Shown: in pieces, positions 1 to 10,745 of the stretch
How the letters are laid out: each line of letters begins with the position of its first letter
How positions within the stretch are numbered: position 1 is the stretch's first letter
NCBI RefSeq assembly: GCF_022458985.1
Contig: NC_061771.1
Location: 31,077,764 to 31,141,763 of the forward strand
Direction of reading: 5' to 3'
From: Mugil cephalus
Lineage: Eukaryota; Chordata; Actinopteri; Mugiliformes; Mugilidae
Length of the DNA: 64,000 nt
Position numbers and translations under genes: made by a program
The notes under the pieces: model-generated
Databases searched by the model: none
Told to the model about the DNA's origin: nothing
Seen by the model: the letters and a program-made list of their open reading frames with translations, nothing else

Positions 1-409
1 CCCGCCCATCTCATTCATGTCAATGCAAAAGTTTTCGCAAATTTCTATTTTGTAGAGAAAGGTAATAGCACACTGATCCCGATCAAACCACAGCTTTTAA
101 TATATAACTCATCCTACAGTTCAAAGAGTTTTCATCCCAGGATGAGAGTAATGTGTCGTATTATTATTATTATTAGTACTAGTAATAATATAAAAACTGT
201 ATTTTTCATGTCAATTTTGTAAAATGTACACACCCAATGTCAAAGGCTGGATGGATAATTAAATGTTATGGATATAACATCTGCAGTTAACTCTGAAGGT
301 TTCTGGCTCAGGTGACCATGAATCCACACTTCACTTCTACTCTTTATTTGTTGTTCCTCTTAATGTTCCATGAAAACCAGTAAAAATAAGTTCTGAATGA
401 GTCAAAGGT
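1..409. other. Intergenic, AT-rich, no gene seen
   Basis: Contains a short ATT repeat around 160-192 and no convincing exon on either strand. It lies downstream of the 3' end of the MABP-like gene. Confidence 0.6.
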
Positions 410-429
410 GTTTGAGATGCTGGAGAAAC

Positions 430-435
430 TTTATT
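430..435 (-). terminator. Polyadenylation signal AATAAA of the MABP-like gene
   Basis: Plus-strand TTTATT reads AATAAA on the gene strand, about 195 bases past the stop codon and followed by no competing gene. The exact cleavage site cannot be seen. Confidence 0.5.
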
Positions 436-629
436 AAAGCAGAGAATCCTCAGAATAAAGTGATACAGAGTCATTCAAGAACACATCAAACAGTTTGATC
501 CATTTGATTCATTGTAGATTATATGTGATTAAAATCATCTAATTTAATCAAACAGAGAAATTAAACAGGAATATATTTGATTCTGTTTCTCCTCAGTGAG
601 CATGCTCAGCTCTGTTACCATGACAACTC

Positions 630-1511
630 TCAGCGATAATAACACAGGTACATGTCATAGTTGCTGCAGTTTCCTGTATTGAGGCTTTTTTCGATGACAT
701 TGACCCCGGCCTCCTTGAATGGTTTAATGAAACTGCTGCCGACGATCAGAGTGAAATCTTTGATAGCGTTGCCGCACTTGGGATCTTTCTTGAACCACAG
801 GAACACCTGGTTTCCTCCGGTACCCTTGTTGAGATCCATGTTCACTGGCTCATAGCCCTGGCTTTGAAACCTGTCATATTCTTTGTCATTGGTGGAGAGT
901 TGCAGATCAGTGTTGGCCTTCTCACTGTCAGTGGTCAGACGGAACCAGATGAAGACATCAGATCCTCCTGCACCTCTGTTGGTGTCTTCATCCACTCGGA
1001 TGAACCCGTTCTTGAAGTAGTCTTCATCTCCTCCAAAACCCTCAGTGGCAGTGATGTCACAGATGTATGTTTGTTTCTCTCTCTTCACCCACAGGTAGAT
1101 CATCTCTCCTCCAGCATCACGGTTCAGATCACAGGCCAGTCTGTTCCAGCCGAATCTGAACTTCTGGGCTTCATCTTCTGTAGAGACTTCAAGTTTAGTG
1201 ATGGGAACATCGTACTCGGTGGTACCTTTGTAGAACCACAGGTAGATGTAGTCTCCACATGCTCCAGCATTGAGATCTTTGTTGATCTTCGTGTACCCTG
1301 TGTCGTTCAGACCCTTTTCCATGTCTGATCTGAATGAAAACTGGATCCTGGTGATTGGGCCACAGCTTCCTGTTTTGTACCAAAGGTAGATGCAGTTTCC
1401 TCCAGCTCTTTTATTCAGATCAACATCAATTCTCTTGAAGCCTTGTGCACGGAGCTGACTCTCTTCAGTCGCATCCAGAGACACTTGGAGGTCGGTGATG
1501 TAGTTGGCCAT
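630..1511 (-). CDS. Six-repeat MABP-like beta-prism protein, 293 aa
   Basis: One coding exon. I start at the ATG at 1511 (MANYITDL) because a splice acceptor (TTTGATGCAG) ends just upstream at 1521; the in-frame ATG further upstream is intronic. The protein is six repeats of about 48 residues, each with the pattern I-x-D-hydrophobic, then G-F/Y-x-x-I/V, D-L-N-x-x-A-G-G and Y/F-L-W-Y/F-K/R. Cores are DLNKRAGGNCIYLWYK (repeat 1), DLNAGACGDYIYLWF (2), DLNRDAGGEMIYLWVK (3), DTNRGAGGSDVFIWF (4), DLNKGTGGNQVFLWFK (5) and a diverged last repeat ending MYLCYYR. This core resembles the MABP domain (MVB12, DENND4/Crag), in which three such units close a beta-prism; six would give two prisms. That fold is inference. 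No signal peptide or membrane segment is visible, so the product is probably cytosolic. Function unknown; a lectin-like or membrane-binding role is only a guess. Confidence 0.85.
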   Translation of the reverse strand: MANYITDLQVSLDATEESQLRAQGFKRIDVDLNKRAGGNCIYLWYKTGSCGPITRIQFSFRSDMEKGLNDTGYTKINKDLNAGACGDYIYLWFYKGTTEYDVPITKLEVSTEDEAQKFRFGWNRLACDLNRDAGGEMIYLWVKREKQTYICDITATEGFGGDEDYFKNGFIRVDEDTNRGAGGSDVFIWFRLTTDSEKANTDLQLSTNDKEYDRFQSQGYEPVNMDLNKGTGGNQVFLWFKKDPKCGNAIKDFTLIVGSSFIKPFKEAGVNVIEKSLNTGNCSNYDMYLCYYR

Positions 1512-1520
1512 TTTGGTTTC

Positions 1521-3022
1521 CTGCATCAAATAAAGTGAAAGGATTCATGAGTGAACACACAGTGATGTAAACAGAGTGAAATCACGAAACAACTAAGTAC
1601 ACATGTGATTAGATTTAAAATAGAAACAGAAATCAGATGGTACAGAAATAGTAAATCACTTATTGAAGAAGAAACACTGATCAAATGAATTCAAACAAAT
1701 CCAAACCACCTTTAAATTAAAATGAAACAGTCGATGCTCATGAGTGTGTGAAGAAAGTTGAAGTCTTGCAGCAACATCAGATCACATGCCTGTCACTGTT
1801 ACACTGAACGTACGCTGACCACCAATGATTTCCCTGACCATAGTCGAAACCCTGAGTGAGCTAGGCTCTCTGATGATGAGCTACGATATTATCATGACCT
1901 GTCTGTGAAGGGTCTTGGGAGTACTGTTATTCCATATGATGCTATACTTTTTTGAAAATTAATTGTGCCTACACAAAACACAAAGAAGAACTATGTGTAA
2001 TCTGTGATGGAATTGTGAGTTTTCTGAATATGGCTGATGAATCACTGTGCCAGAAAAGGGCTAAACAGCATAATTTTGGGCCAGGCTCCAAAAAATATGT
2101 GGGAACGAACTTCACCAGCAGAAGAGAAGCTTTTAAAACCACCATGGCTCATCTGTTGCCTTACAAACAATTTGTGTATATTTTTTGAGGATAGTAAAAG
2201 AAAAGGGGTCGTCAGGTGCTGTCAAATCAGTGAAGTGTCGGTGATTACAAATGAAATTCCTAAAACATTAGCACATGGCAAAGCAAAAATATGAAGGATC
2301 AGCACCTCTACACCTGGTGTTTTAGTCTGAAATGAGAGGCAATTTGAACCAGCTCATCCTTTCTACAGCAACTAAAGCTTTCATAAGATGGACTGGTCAG
2401 AAAAGAATCTAACTCAAACCCTGTCGCCATATTCATGGGCGCTAATAACCACAATGTCAAGACAGAAATAATAAATGCGCAATTCAGGACCCCTTTAACG
2501 GGTAAAGTATCCGGACGAGCCTCCATTTATTTTACAACCCGGCTCGAAAAAGACCCGCTCACTAAAAAGTAAACAAAAAACAACAGCTTGTGGTTCAGCT
2601 ACAGTGAGCCTAAGTTTAACGATTTCTGCTAAAACTGTTCATACACAGTGGTGTACTTCTCCAATTCATTCCTTTTCTTTTCTTCCCTTTGGTGTTTGCC
2701 TTTGTCTCCTGGAGTATATTTTATAGAGATTGATCCGAGTCTGAAATAAAGACTGATTCTGAGAATATCAAAAATACATTTAGTAAAACCAAATTGTTGT
2801 TGTTGTGTCGACATGAAGCTTTAGGTCAATAATCACATCATTACTAGTTTTCTACTGGAACATGAACACAACTTGATTCAGATCCTGAAAACACTGATGA
2901 AGATGTAAAAAGAGGAGCCTTGAAATGAGCTGTAGATGTGCAGTCTGACTGGATGAAGACATGTTAAAACACAACAAGATGAAGAGACACCAAAGATGAT
3001 CAGAAAGTAGTTGAACTCTTAC
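1521..3022 (-). other. First intron of the MABP-like gene
   Basis: Runs from the donor GTAAGAG at 3022-3016 to the acceptor at 1521-1522. Open stretches of 60-85 codons occur at 1952-2526 but match nothing I recognise and lack exon signals. Confidence 0.6.
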
Positions 3023-3175
3023 GTGTCTGCAGACAGTGGTTGGCTGTTTGAATCGGTCGTCGGCTCAAAGCTGCTGTTCAGAACCACAGAACCACATCAG
3101 GTTTATATAGAGAGAACGCACTGAATACTGGGAAATCACGTGTCGTGGGTTGGAGTTTTCCAAAGAAATTCAGGT
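3023..3175 (-). promoter_or_regulatory. TATA promoter and non-coding exon 1 of the MABP-like gene
   Basis: On the minus strand a TATATAAA box sits at 3109-3102 with a CACGTG E-box at 3142-3137 and a TTCCAAAGAA motif (STAT-like spacing) at 3167-3158. About 30 bases below the TATA box begins a leader exon that ends at 3023 with the donor GTAAGAG. This donor pairs in sense with the acceptor before the coding exon. A strong TATA box suggests inducible or tissue-restricted expression; the E-box and STAT reading is speculative. Confidence 0.7.
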
Positions 3176-3554
3176 GGGGAAAACTGATCCGCCCATGTAC
3201 TTTAACTCATTCCACGGAATCTGTTATCTGCATTTTTAGTTCCTGCGTAGATAAATTGGTGTAAACTGGCCTGTCATAATGAAGACTGCTGATCTTATTT
3301 GCTGAAGTTAATAATTTCACAAGAAGTTAACAAGTGTTGTCTGACTTTGTTCTTTGGAACACCTGCATATTCTTGCTCCAGTAAGTCAATCTTGTGGCAG
3401 CAGTATCATACTTTCCTCTTATTGCCGCCGTCGCCTTTGTCGCCAGCCAACTCTTTGCTAGATTAGTTGCCAATCAACCTGCTAAGTGCAAAGCGCATTT
3501 TGTTGATTCTGCAGCGCTGACCTGTCTGCTGGACATTTGCAATGTTCAGATATA

Positions 3555-5006
3555 CAGTGCTTTGAAAACGTATTCATACCCCTTGAACTTTTTGACACTT
3601 TGTGACCTTACAATCACTAATCACTAATGTATTTAGTTGAGATTTTATATGATAGACCAACAAAAAGTAGCATATAATTGTTAAGTGGAATGAAAATAAT
3701 ATTTCAAAATTTTAAACGAATATGAATCTGAAAAGTGAGGTGTGCATTTGTATTCAGCTCCTTGTACTCTGACACCCCTAAATACAATCCAGTGCAATCA
3801 ATTGCCTTCAAAAGTCACCTAATTAGTAAATTGACTCCTTATGTGAGTAATTTACTCATGGTATAAAAACACCTGTTCTGTGAAGGCCTTGGTGTTTTGT
3901 TAGAGAGCACTAGTGAACAACAGCATCATGAAGAACAAGGAACTCGCCAGTCTGGTCAGGGATAAAGTTGTGGTGAAGTTTAAAGCAGGGTTAGGTTATA
4001 AAAAAATATCCCAAGCTTTGAACATCTCAAGAACCACTGTTCAATCCATCATCAAAAAATGGAAACAGTATGACACAACTGCAAACCTACCAAGACATGG
4101 CCGTCCACCTAAACTGACAGAACGAGAGAGGAGAGCACTGGTCAGAGAAGCAGCCAAGAGGCCCATGGTCACTGTGGAGGAGCTGCAGAAATCCACAAGT
4201 CAGGTGGAAGAATTTGTCCAGAGGACAACTATAAGTCTTGCACTCCACAAATCTGGCCTTTTTGGAAGAGTGGCAAGAAGAAAGCCATTGTTGAAAGAAA
4301 GGCATAAGATGTCCCGTTTGCAGTTGCCACGAGCCATGTGGGGGGCACCGCAAACATGTGGAAGAAGGTGCTTTGGTCAGGTGAGACCCAAATTTAACTT
4401 TTTGGCTAAAATGCAAAGTGCTGTGTGTGGCGGAAAACTAACACTGCTCATCACCCTGAACACACCATCCCCACTGTGAAACATGGTGGTGGCAACATCA
4501 TGCTGTGCTTTTCTTCAGCAGGGACAGGGCAGCTGGTCAGAGTTGATGGGAAGATGGATGGAGCTAAATAGATGACAATCCTGGAAGAAAACCTGTTGGA
4601 GGCTGCAAAAGACTTGAGACTGGGAAGGAGATTCATCTTCTAGCAAGACAATGATCCTAAACATAAAGCCAGTGCTACAGTGGAATGGTTTAGATCAAAG
4701 AATATTCACGTGTGGCCCAGTCAAAGTCCAGACCTAAATCCCATCAAGCATCTCTGGCAGGACTTGAAAATGAATGGGCAAAAAGTATTGATGCAGGAGG
4801 GCTGACAAATGCACACCACATTTTTCAGATTTTTATTTGCTTAAAATTTTGAAAACTATGTATCCTTTCCGCTCCACTCTACAATTATGTGCTACTTTGT
4901 GTTGATCGATCACATTAAATCTTAATAAAAAACCTTTAATTCTGTGGTTGTAAGGTGGCAAAATGTAAAATAGTTCAAGGGGTATGAATACTTTTACAAG
5001 GCACTG
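3555..5006 (+). mobile_element. Tc1-like DNA transposon, dead copy 1
   Basis: Inverted terminal repeats start CAGTGC at 3555 and end GCACTG at 5006. They share about 150 bases, including GTATTCATACCCCTTGAAC near the left tip. The transposase N-terminus is readable from 3928 with the paired helix-turn-helix (ISRTTVQSIIKKWK) and the GRPPKL linker. The catalytic half is out of frame; it is readable at 4644-4803 as QDNDPKH and [11 protein letters not shown]. The third catalytic residue of the DD34E triad, normally E in NPIEHLW, is K here. A stop codon directly precedes QDNDPKH. Not capable of transposition. Confidence 0.92.
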
Positions 5007-5011
5007 AAGAT

Positions 5012-5530
5012 AAACAACTTTATTTCAGTATTTTTATTTTATATCTAATGTTGCTGATAGAGTTTTGGAACCAGTGGTGAAAAGGTGACAAATAAATGAA
5101 ACACCAGATTTTGGCTGTTTAGATGTTATAATGCTGCCACAAGATTTATTGGATACGTGCAGGAATACACAGGTGTTCCTAAGAACAAAGTTAGGTAATA
5201 CTGCAGATTAACTAAAGGTCACTGATAACAATGAATTCTCTACAACTTTTTACGACCTCACCTCCATTGTGTCGGCCAAGTTTACACCAATTTATTTCAG
5301 AAGGGAATAAAAATGCAGATAACAGATTCTGTCAAATGAGTATCACAGTACGTGGGTGGAAACCCCAACCCACAGGAGGTGACGTCCCAGCATTCATAGC
5401 GTTCTCTATGTAGAGACCTGATGTGATTCTGCGGTTCTGAACAGCAGCTTTGAGTCGAGCGACTGATTCGAACAGTCAACCACTGTCTGCAGACACGTAA
5501 ACATTCAACTACTTTCTGATCTGTGGGGCC
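5012..5530 (+). repeat. Orphan promoter/exon-1 duplicate B
   Basis: An inverted copy of the 3023-3412 promoter segment. It shares the AAATGCAGATAACAGATTC stretch, the GGCCAA(G)TTTACACC block, the exon-1 body and the TGTCTGCAGACACGTAA donor region. The TATA box is changed to TATGTAGAG. No coding exon follows on the plus strand, so it is an orphan module. Its upstream part (5012-5130) is shared only with copy C. Confidence 0.85.
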
Positions 5531-6935
5531 CCTTTTGTAAAGTAGCCCATGAACAAAAATGAACACACAATTATTCCTACATTTAACTACAAAATACAAA
5601 AAAAAAAAAAAGTGTGATTTTTTTTCATCACATTTACTGTTAGAGTTAAATCTAAATGTTATTTGTTAAATATAAATTGTTAGCTCCACAGCTTTATAGT
5701 TCCTAACCGTAGAATGGAACTGCTGGCTATAAAGCTAAGTCTCGTCCCAACTTAGCTTGGCTCGTTGATGCTGGTAACTAGCAGTCCGGGTTAATTGCGC
5801 ACACACACAGAGGAGGAGAGACGGAGTAGTTGAACACATGGACCGGGGCTTTATTTGACACTTTTCTTCCTTTCATACAACACAGTACTTTTATGGCTGC
5901 AGAGTGGAGTTTATTCACACTGACTGTATAGTTTTCAATGGCTGTAACCGGCGTTACCTCACACACACTTCACCGGCGCGAGAGACGCACACTTCTCCCC
6001 AGTAACGTTATTCAAAAAAAAAAAAAAAGACAATATGGCTACATGCTGACTACGTCACACACTACCCATAAGGCCACCTCCTTAAAGGGGAATGCCCAGG
6101 CCGGTAACAAAATGTTAAATTTAAATGTTAAATGTAGCACTAGGCAAAATTAAGTAGCAGTGTTGTGATGTGAGATTGTCCTTCAACTAGCTTAGCATGT
6201 GTAGCGTGGAGGTACATGCTGGCATTTACAATCCACATCATCCTAAAGCTAATGCTAATGTATCTCAACAGAAACGTCTCCTCAGGGCTCCACCAACTCT
6301 GAACATGGCAAGCTTTTATTTTGGTACTCCCGCTGAACAGCAGGGTCAATTAGCATTTTAGCTTAATCTTTAGCTTTGCCCAGCACTACATTTAACACTT
6401 ATATTTAGCATTTACATTTAGGTTTAATATTTAGATTTAGATTAAACATTTAGTAAATGTGATTAAAAAATAAAAATTACACCTCATTTTTTTAGTATTT
6501 TGGTGCTAAATTGTGCAAATTGACAAATTTTACAATCAGCGCCCCGTAACAATCATCTGTAGTGTCTTTTCATCTTATTTTCATTTAACACGTCTTCATC
6601 CAGTTAGACTGCAGATCTACAGCTGTCTGAGTATGATTCATAATCATCGTCTTTTTAAGGCTTCATCAATATTTTCAGGATTTGAATACAGTTATACACC
6701 TTTGTATCAACATACAGGTGAAAAACAGGAATGCTCTGAGTTGTGACAACCAGTAATTCATTTATTCATCCATTACATGTGCCAGCCTTCTCTGTTCTCT
6801 CAGTTTTTTTTCCTTAGGTGCAAATCAGGCTTCATTGAACAAGATAAAATGAAATCAGACTCATCAAGGAACACGCAAAAGTGTGTTAATGATTAATTTG
6901 ATGAATAGCAGCATCAACGAACCAAACAACCAAAC
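5531..6935. other. Intergenic stretch between duplicates B and C
   Basis: Contains poly-A runs at 5590-5603 and 6014-6029 and an AT-rich TTTAGATT-type tract at 6400-6460. The GC-richer section 5760-6100 looks like the end of an old repeat that I cannot place. No gene seen. Confidence 0.5.
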
Positions 6936-7405
6936 AACTTTATTTCAATGTTTTTATTCATATCCAATGTTGCTGATAGAGTTGTGGAACCAGTGGAGGA
7001 AAATAATAAGGTGACAAATAAATGAAACACCTGATTTTGGCTGTTTAGATGTTATGATGCTGCCACAAGATTTATTGGATACGTGCAGGAATACACAGTG
7101 TTCCTAAGAACAAAGTTAGGTAATACTGCAGATTAACTAAAGGTCACTGACAACAATGAATTCTCTACAACTTTTTACCACCTCACCTCCATTTGGTCGG
7201 CTAAGTTTACACAAATTTATTTCAAAAGGAAATAAAAATGCAGATAACAGATTCTGTGGAATGAGCATCACAGTACGTGGGTGGAAACCCCAACCCACAG
7301 GAGGTGACATCCCAGCATTCAGAGCGTTCTCTATGTAGAGACCTGATGTGATTCTGTGGTTCTGAACAACAGCTTTGAGTCGAGCGACTGATTCAAACAG
7401 CCAGT
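6936..7405 (+). repeat. Orphan promoter/exon-1 duplicate C
   Basis: Direct repeat of copy B over most of its length (same order: GATGCTGCCACAAG, GTGTTCCTAAGAACAAAG, AATGCAGATAACAGATTC, the exon-1 body). It is truncated inside the exon-1 equivalent at CAGCCAGTG, before the splice donor. The TATA position carries the same TATGTAGAG as copy B, so B and C arose from one another or from a common TATA-less copy. Confidence 0.85.
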
Positions 7406-7576
7406 GTTTTGTTTTTGTAAACTATACTTTAATAGACAAAGTAAGAAGTGAATTACTATTTTTGTTGTTGTTGTTGTTGTTATTTATTTACATGCGTACA
7501 CAGTGTTGTTTATTGATGTGTGTACTAGAGTGAAATAAACCCACTGAATAATAATCACTGCCCTCCTCCATCCAGA

Positions 7577-7690
7577 GCAGGGCTGGGCAATTAATTTCTA
7601 CAGGGGGCCACATGAAAAACCTGAAGTGTGTTGGAGGCCGAACCAAACGATAACTTGAACGGTATTCTGCTCAATATTAATTTCAGTGTT
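7577..7690. mobile_element. hAT-type terminal fragment
   Basis: The GGGCTGGGCAATTAATTT start followed by GGGGGCCACATGAAAAA is the usual left end of fish hAT non-autonomous elements. I found no matching right end, so it is a fragment. The rest of the stretch to 8330 shows no gene. Confidence 0.5.
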
Positions 7691-8329
7691 CAGTCACAAT
7701 GAATATTATCAATAGCGCAAACCACTGTGACTTACGGTAATTCATAATTGGCCGCTTTGACGGATGCAGCGATCCGTTCAGGCTTTTAAGGGTTAATATA
7801 TGGCAAGAAATCAAATGTGTTGTTACTCGATCGTTCATGGAAGCTCACAGGTGAACAGTGACTGTGTTTAAATACAGCTTATATAGCGATCTTCCACATT
7901 TTTTTAACAATCATGTCAGTGCTCTGCATCCGAGGAAAAGAGGTGATTTGGAGGCAGATATCGGGCTCCAAATCAGTGATTTATTCTAATATCGGCAGCC
8001 TTTAGAAAGAGCGGATGTTTGACCGGTCCAATCTTCAGGTCATCAACAAACTGCAACTTTATCTGCAATGTACGCGATGACGTATCTTTCACATACACAC
8101 ACACTCTAAGAAATGAAATAGTGATGTTGTTCGTATTGTGTAACTTTGTTGTGGTAAAACTACTAAAACTATTACGTTTTTACATAAAAATTAACATGGT
8201 CTCATTGGAATAAAATAATAATAAATGATTTCAAGGTTACAAAACACCGAAGATCAAAACGAACACAACCATCTCACTTAAATTATACACGCGCGCACAG
8301 ACGCGTCCTCAGACATGCGCAGTAACCAC

Positions 8330-8393
8330 GGAGCAAACAACCACACTCGCCTGCCATGTGCTCAGTTGGAAGCCGTCTTCCTCGAAAAGATTG
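8330..8393 (+). promoter_or_regulatory. Possible non-coding first exon of the SAM/MPASLRVVLG-type gene
   Basis: A GC-richer patch with TGCGCAGTAACCACGGAGC ends in GATTG followed by the donor GTAAGTA. Another short exon-like piece at 9694-9730 ends with GTAATT. Both precede the broken coding region at 9885. Weak evidence from splice signals only. Confidence 0.35.
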
Positions 8394-8713
8394 GTAAGTA
8401 CAAACGTTTCCTTGATAATACAGTGTGAAACTCCACGTTGTGTCAACCGACAGTAAGCGTTTTCAGTTTTTATTCCCCTCGGTCGTATTTTTTGAAAGAG
8501 TTTGGAAAATGGTCACTGCTAACGTTAGCTTAAAACAGCTAATGTGGCTAATGTGTTTTGATCGGAGATGCTGCTTTGTGTTAAACATCTTTTAAAGTTA
8601 TATTGGGGAGGAAAAAGTGTTTTTTTTCCCCCTGACATTTTTTTTTCTCCAAATAAATGAGTTTGGTGTGTGCCATTGACACATTTGTGCCACTGTGAAG
8701 TGTAAAACTTGCA

Positions 8714-9247
8714 TACCGTATTTCACCTATTAATAGCCCGGGCGTTTAATACGCAAAACAACTTTTAAAAAAACAGGCGGCTATTCGCTGCAGGCCTATA
8801 TTTATTTTTACACAGACCTGCACCAGGCCATTATTGTGATGACAGTTGTATTTCACAACTCCAAGCTTAAACGTAGCGTCATACTTTTTATTTTTATTCC
8901 TTCTTACGTTATCATTTATGTCCATTTGCGTTCTATTCTCCTCCATGTTGACCTGTCCCACCTTCACCGGTGTGTGAAGGTGGGGCGTTAAAATCGCGCG
9001 CTGCGAGCCGTTCTCACACTTCCGTTTTTTGTCTAAATAAGAGTTAGTCGGTCATCTAAGATTATGGTACACCCTTTTCTAACGTTAGCTACTTCTCTTA
9101 TTTTGACAGAAAACGGAAGTGCCAACTGTTTACTTCTGCAAAAATAATGCAAATAATCGCCCCGGCGTTTATTCGGGTGCTGACCCCAGGCGTCTAAAGA
9201 ACCAGGCGGCTATTTGCGGCCCAGCGATTAATTGGTGAAATACGGTA
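8714..9247. mobile_element. MITE with 24-bp inverted ends
   Basis: The left end TACCGTATTTCACCTATTAA and the right end, reversed, TACCGTATTTCACCAATTAA match over about 24 bases and are bounded by TA. The inner flanks also carry direct repeats: GGCGTTTAATACGC at 8749 against GGCGTTTATTCGGG at 9164, and ACAGGCGGCTATTCGCTG against ACCAGGCGGCTATTTGCG. No transposase remains. Confidence 0.8.
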
Positions 9248-9884
9248 GCTGTTATTTCTTGAATTCCTAAATAGCCAGATGATTTTCTTTTTTGCCTGTC
9301 TACTGCATCCCTAAATATTAAACAGAAAGCAGGAGCTATAGCGGGCTTGAACACTGTTTAAAAATTCATATTTTAAATTGCATATCACATTTTAATTAAA
9401 ATCTAATAGATAATCCTAGAGTTTACTAAAGTTGTACATTTTATGAGGCCTGTATTCCATGAAAGAGGTGTTTGTTTGTTTTGTGTTTCACCTGATAGAT
9501 GCAAAGCCAGAGGCTTAAATGTAGTTGCAAAAAAATCACAATTTAGCCTACATCCATTAATTGCTTTTGGTAAAAATATACAGGTCCAGTGGAGTTGACT
9601 CAGAGTGGCTCAATGTTACATCATATAACTGGTATTTACTGTGTTCCATATCTGTTTTATAAGCAGTACTAATCACTGTCTCTCTTCTTTGTAGGCTCTA
9701 AATGTGGAGGTGCAAACAGTGCAACAACAGGTAATTTCTTAAAATACACTATGGTAAAATGGTTCTCAGTTATTAAAACTCAGTCACTCCTAAATAAAGT
9801 GTTGCAATGCTGAAATTCATTATGAAATATTAAGTATTTAAAAAAAATATTTAAAATTATTATGTATTTTGTTTTTGTTTTCCA

Positions 9885-10715
9885 GAATGAACACAAGATG
9901 CCTGCATCACTGAGAGTGGTACTTGGAGTGGACAACGCATCAAAACTAACTCTGCCCAATGGGATGCCCGATTCAGTAGAGGCTCTCAAAGAAGAAATTA
10001 AAAGACAATTCAGCTTGTCTGGTAGTTTCAGACTACAATATAGAGAACAGATGAGTCAGACACATCCACATCTCAACCTGTTTCAGGGTGGTTAGATGAC
10101 AGTTCTTTGTCAGCAGCATCTGACACAGATATACTTTCGTCCCCCAGATCTACATCTTCAGGTTCTTCCCTCAGGTCACAGCCATGGCCCCAAAATTTCC
10201 AAATACCTCAGTTTAATTATGAGGTAGGGATTCAGTTGGAAAGGGCCAACCAAGCCTTCCAGAACAGTTGTACTCTTTTGAGTCCAAGTCCCAAACTCAA
10301 GTCAGATATACTTGAGGGTTTGGCATCAGAAATTGTCAAATACAAAGTTTATCCATCGAGTTCAGAGTTTGATGATGTCACTGAGGCCCTGATAACAAAG
10401 TATCCTTGTTTAAAAGAGCAGGGATCAGTTACTGGCTTCTATGGATAGAAAATTAGTTTAAAGTACAAAATGGCAAACTACCGCACAAGACTGAGGAACA
10501 TTGGCTGCCCAGAGTTGAGCACAAATGCTGTCAAAGAAAAGCGAGGTGCCACGGGTCAAGATCTAAACCAGGTGAAGAAGCCAAAGAAAGCAGAAGTCAT
10601 CTTCTGTCCTGATTACCCAGCAGGTGAAACCAAAGAAAGCCTTGAAAAGGAAAGGGAAGCACTTACATTAGAGGTGAAGAAGAACAACAACCATCAGCTA
10701 ATCAACAGTAATTCT
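9885..10715 (+). pseudogene. Broken member of the fish MPASLRVVLGVDN multicopy family
   Basis: After an acceptor (TTTTCCAG at 9885) the sequence reads NEHKMPASLRVVLGVDN and onward. This is the PB1-like start of a large fish family often annotated as SAM-domain-containing protein 3-like. The usual segment after FRLQYRE is missing and the frame changes. A second frame carries the Ser-rich linker and the PQFNYEVGIQLERANQAF region (10107-10448). A stop replaces the Trp expected after GFYG, and a third frame continues MANYRTRLRNIGCPEL. The C-terminal half of the family protein is absent after KKNNN. Deletion, frameshift, stop and truncation together mean a pseudogene. Confidence 0.75.
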
Positions 10716-10745
10716 AAATCCATAATGGATAATAATATAATATAA

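Noticed and set aside
864-1328. 154-codon plus-strand frame opposite the MABP-like gene
   Set aside because: Antisense shadow; the minus frame has clear repeats and a complete gene structure.
630-1529. Longer start MMQETKMANY for the MABP-like protein
   Set aside because: The first ATG lies within the intron, just before the acceptor AG; the MANY start follows directly after the splice.
1952-2294. Possible exon with two overlapping 78-85-codon frames in the MABP-gene intron
   Set aside because: No recognisable domain, no consistent splice sites, and neither frame is better than the other.
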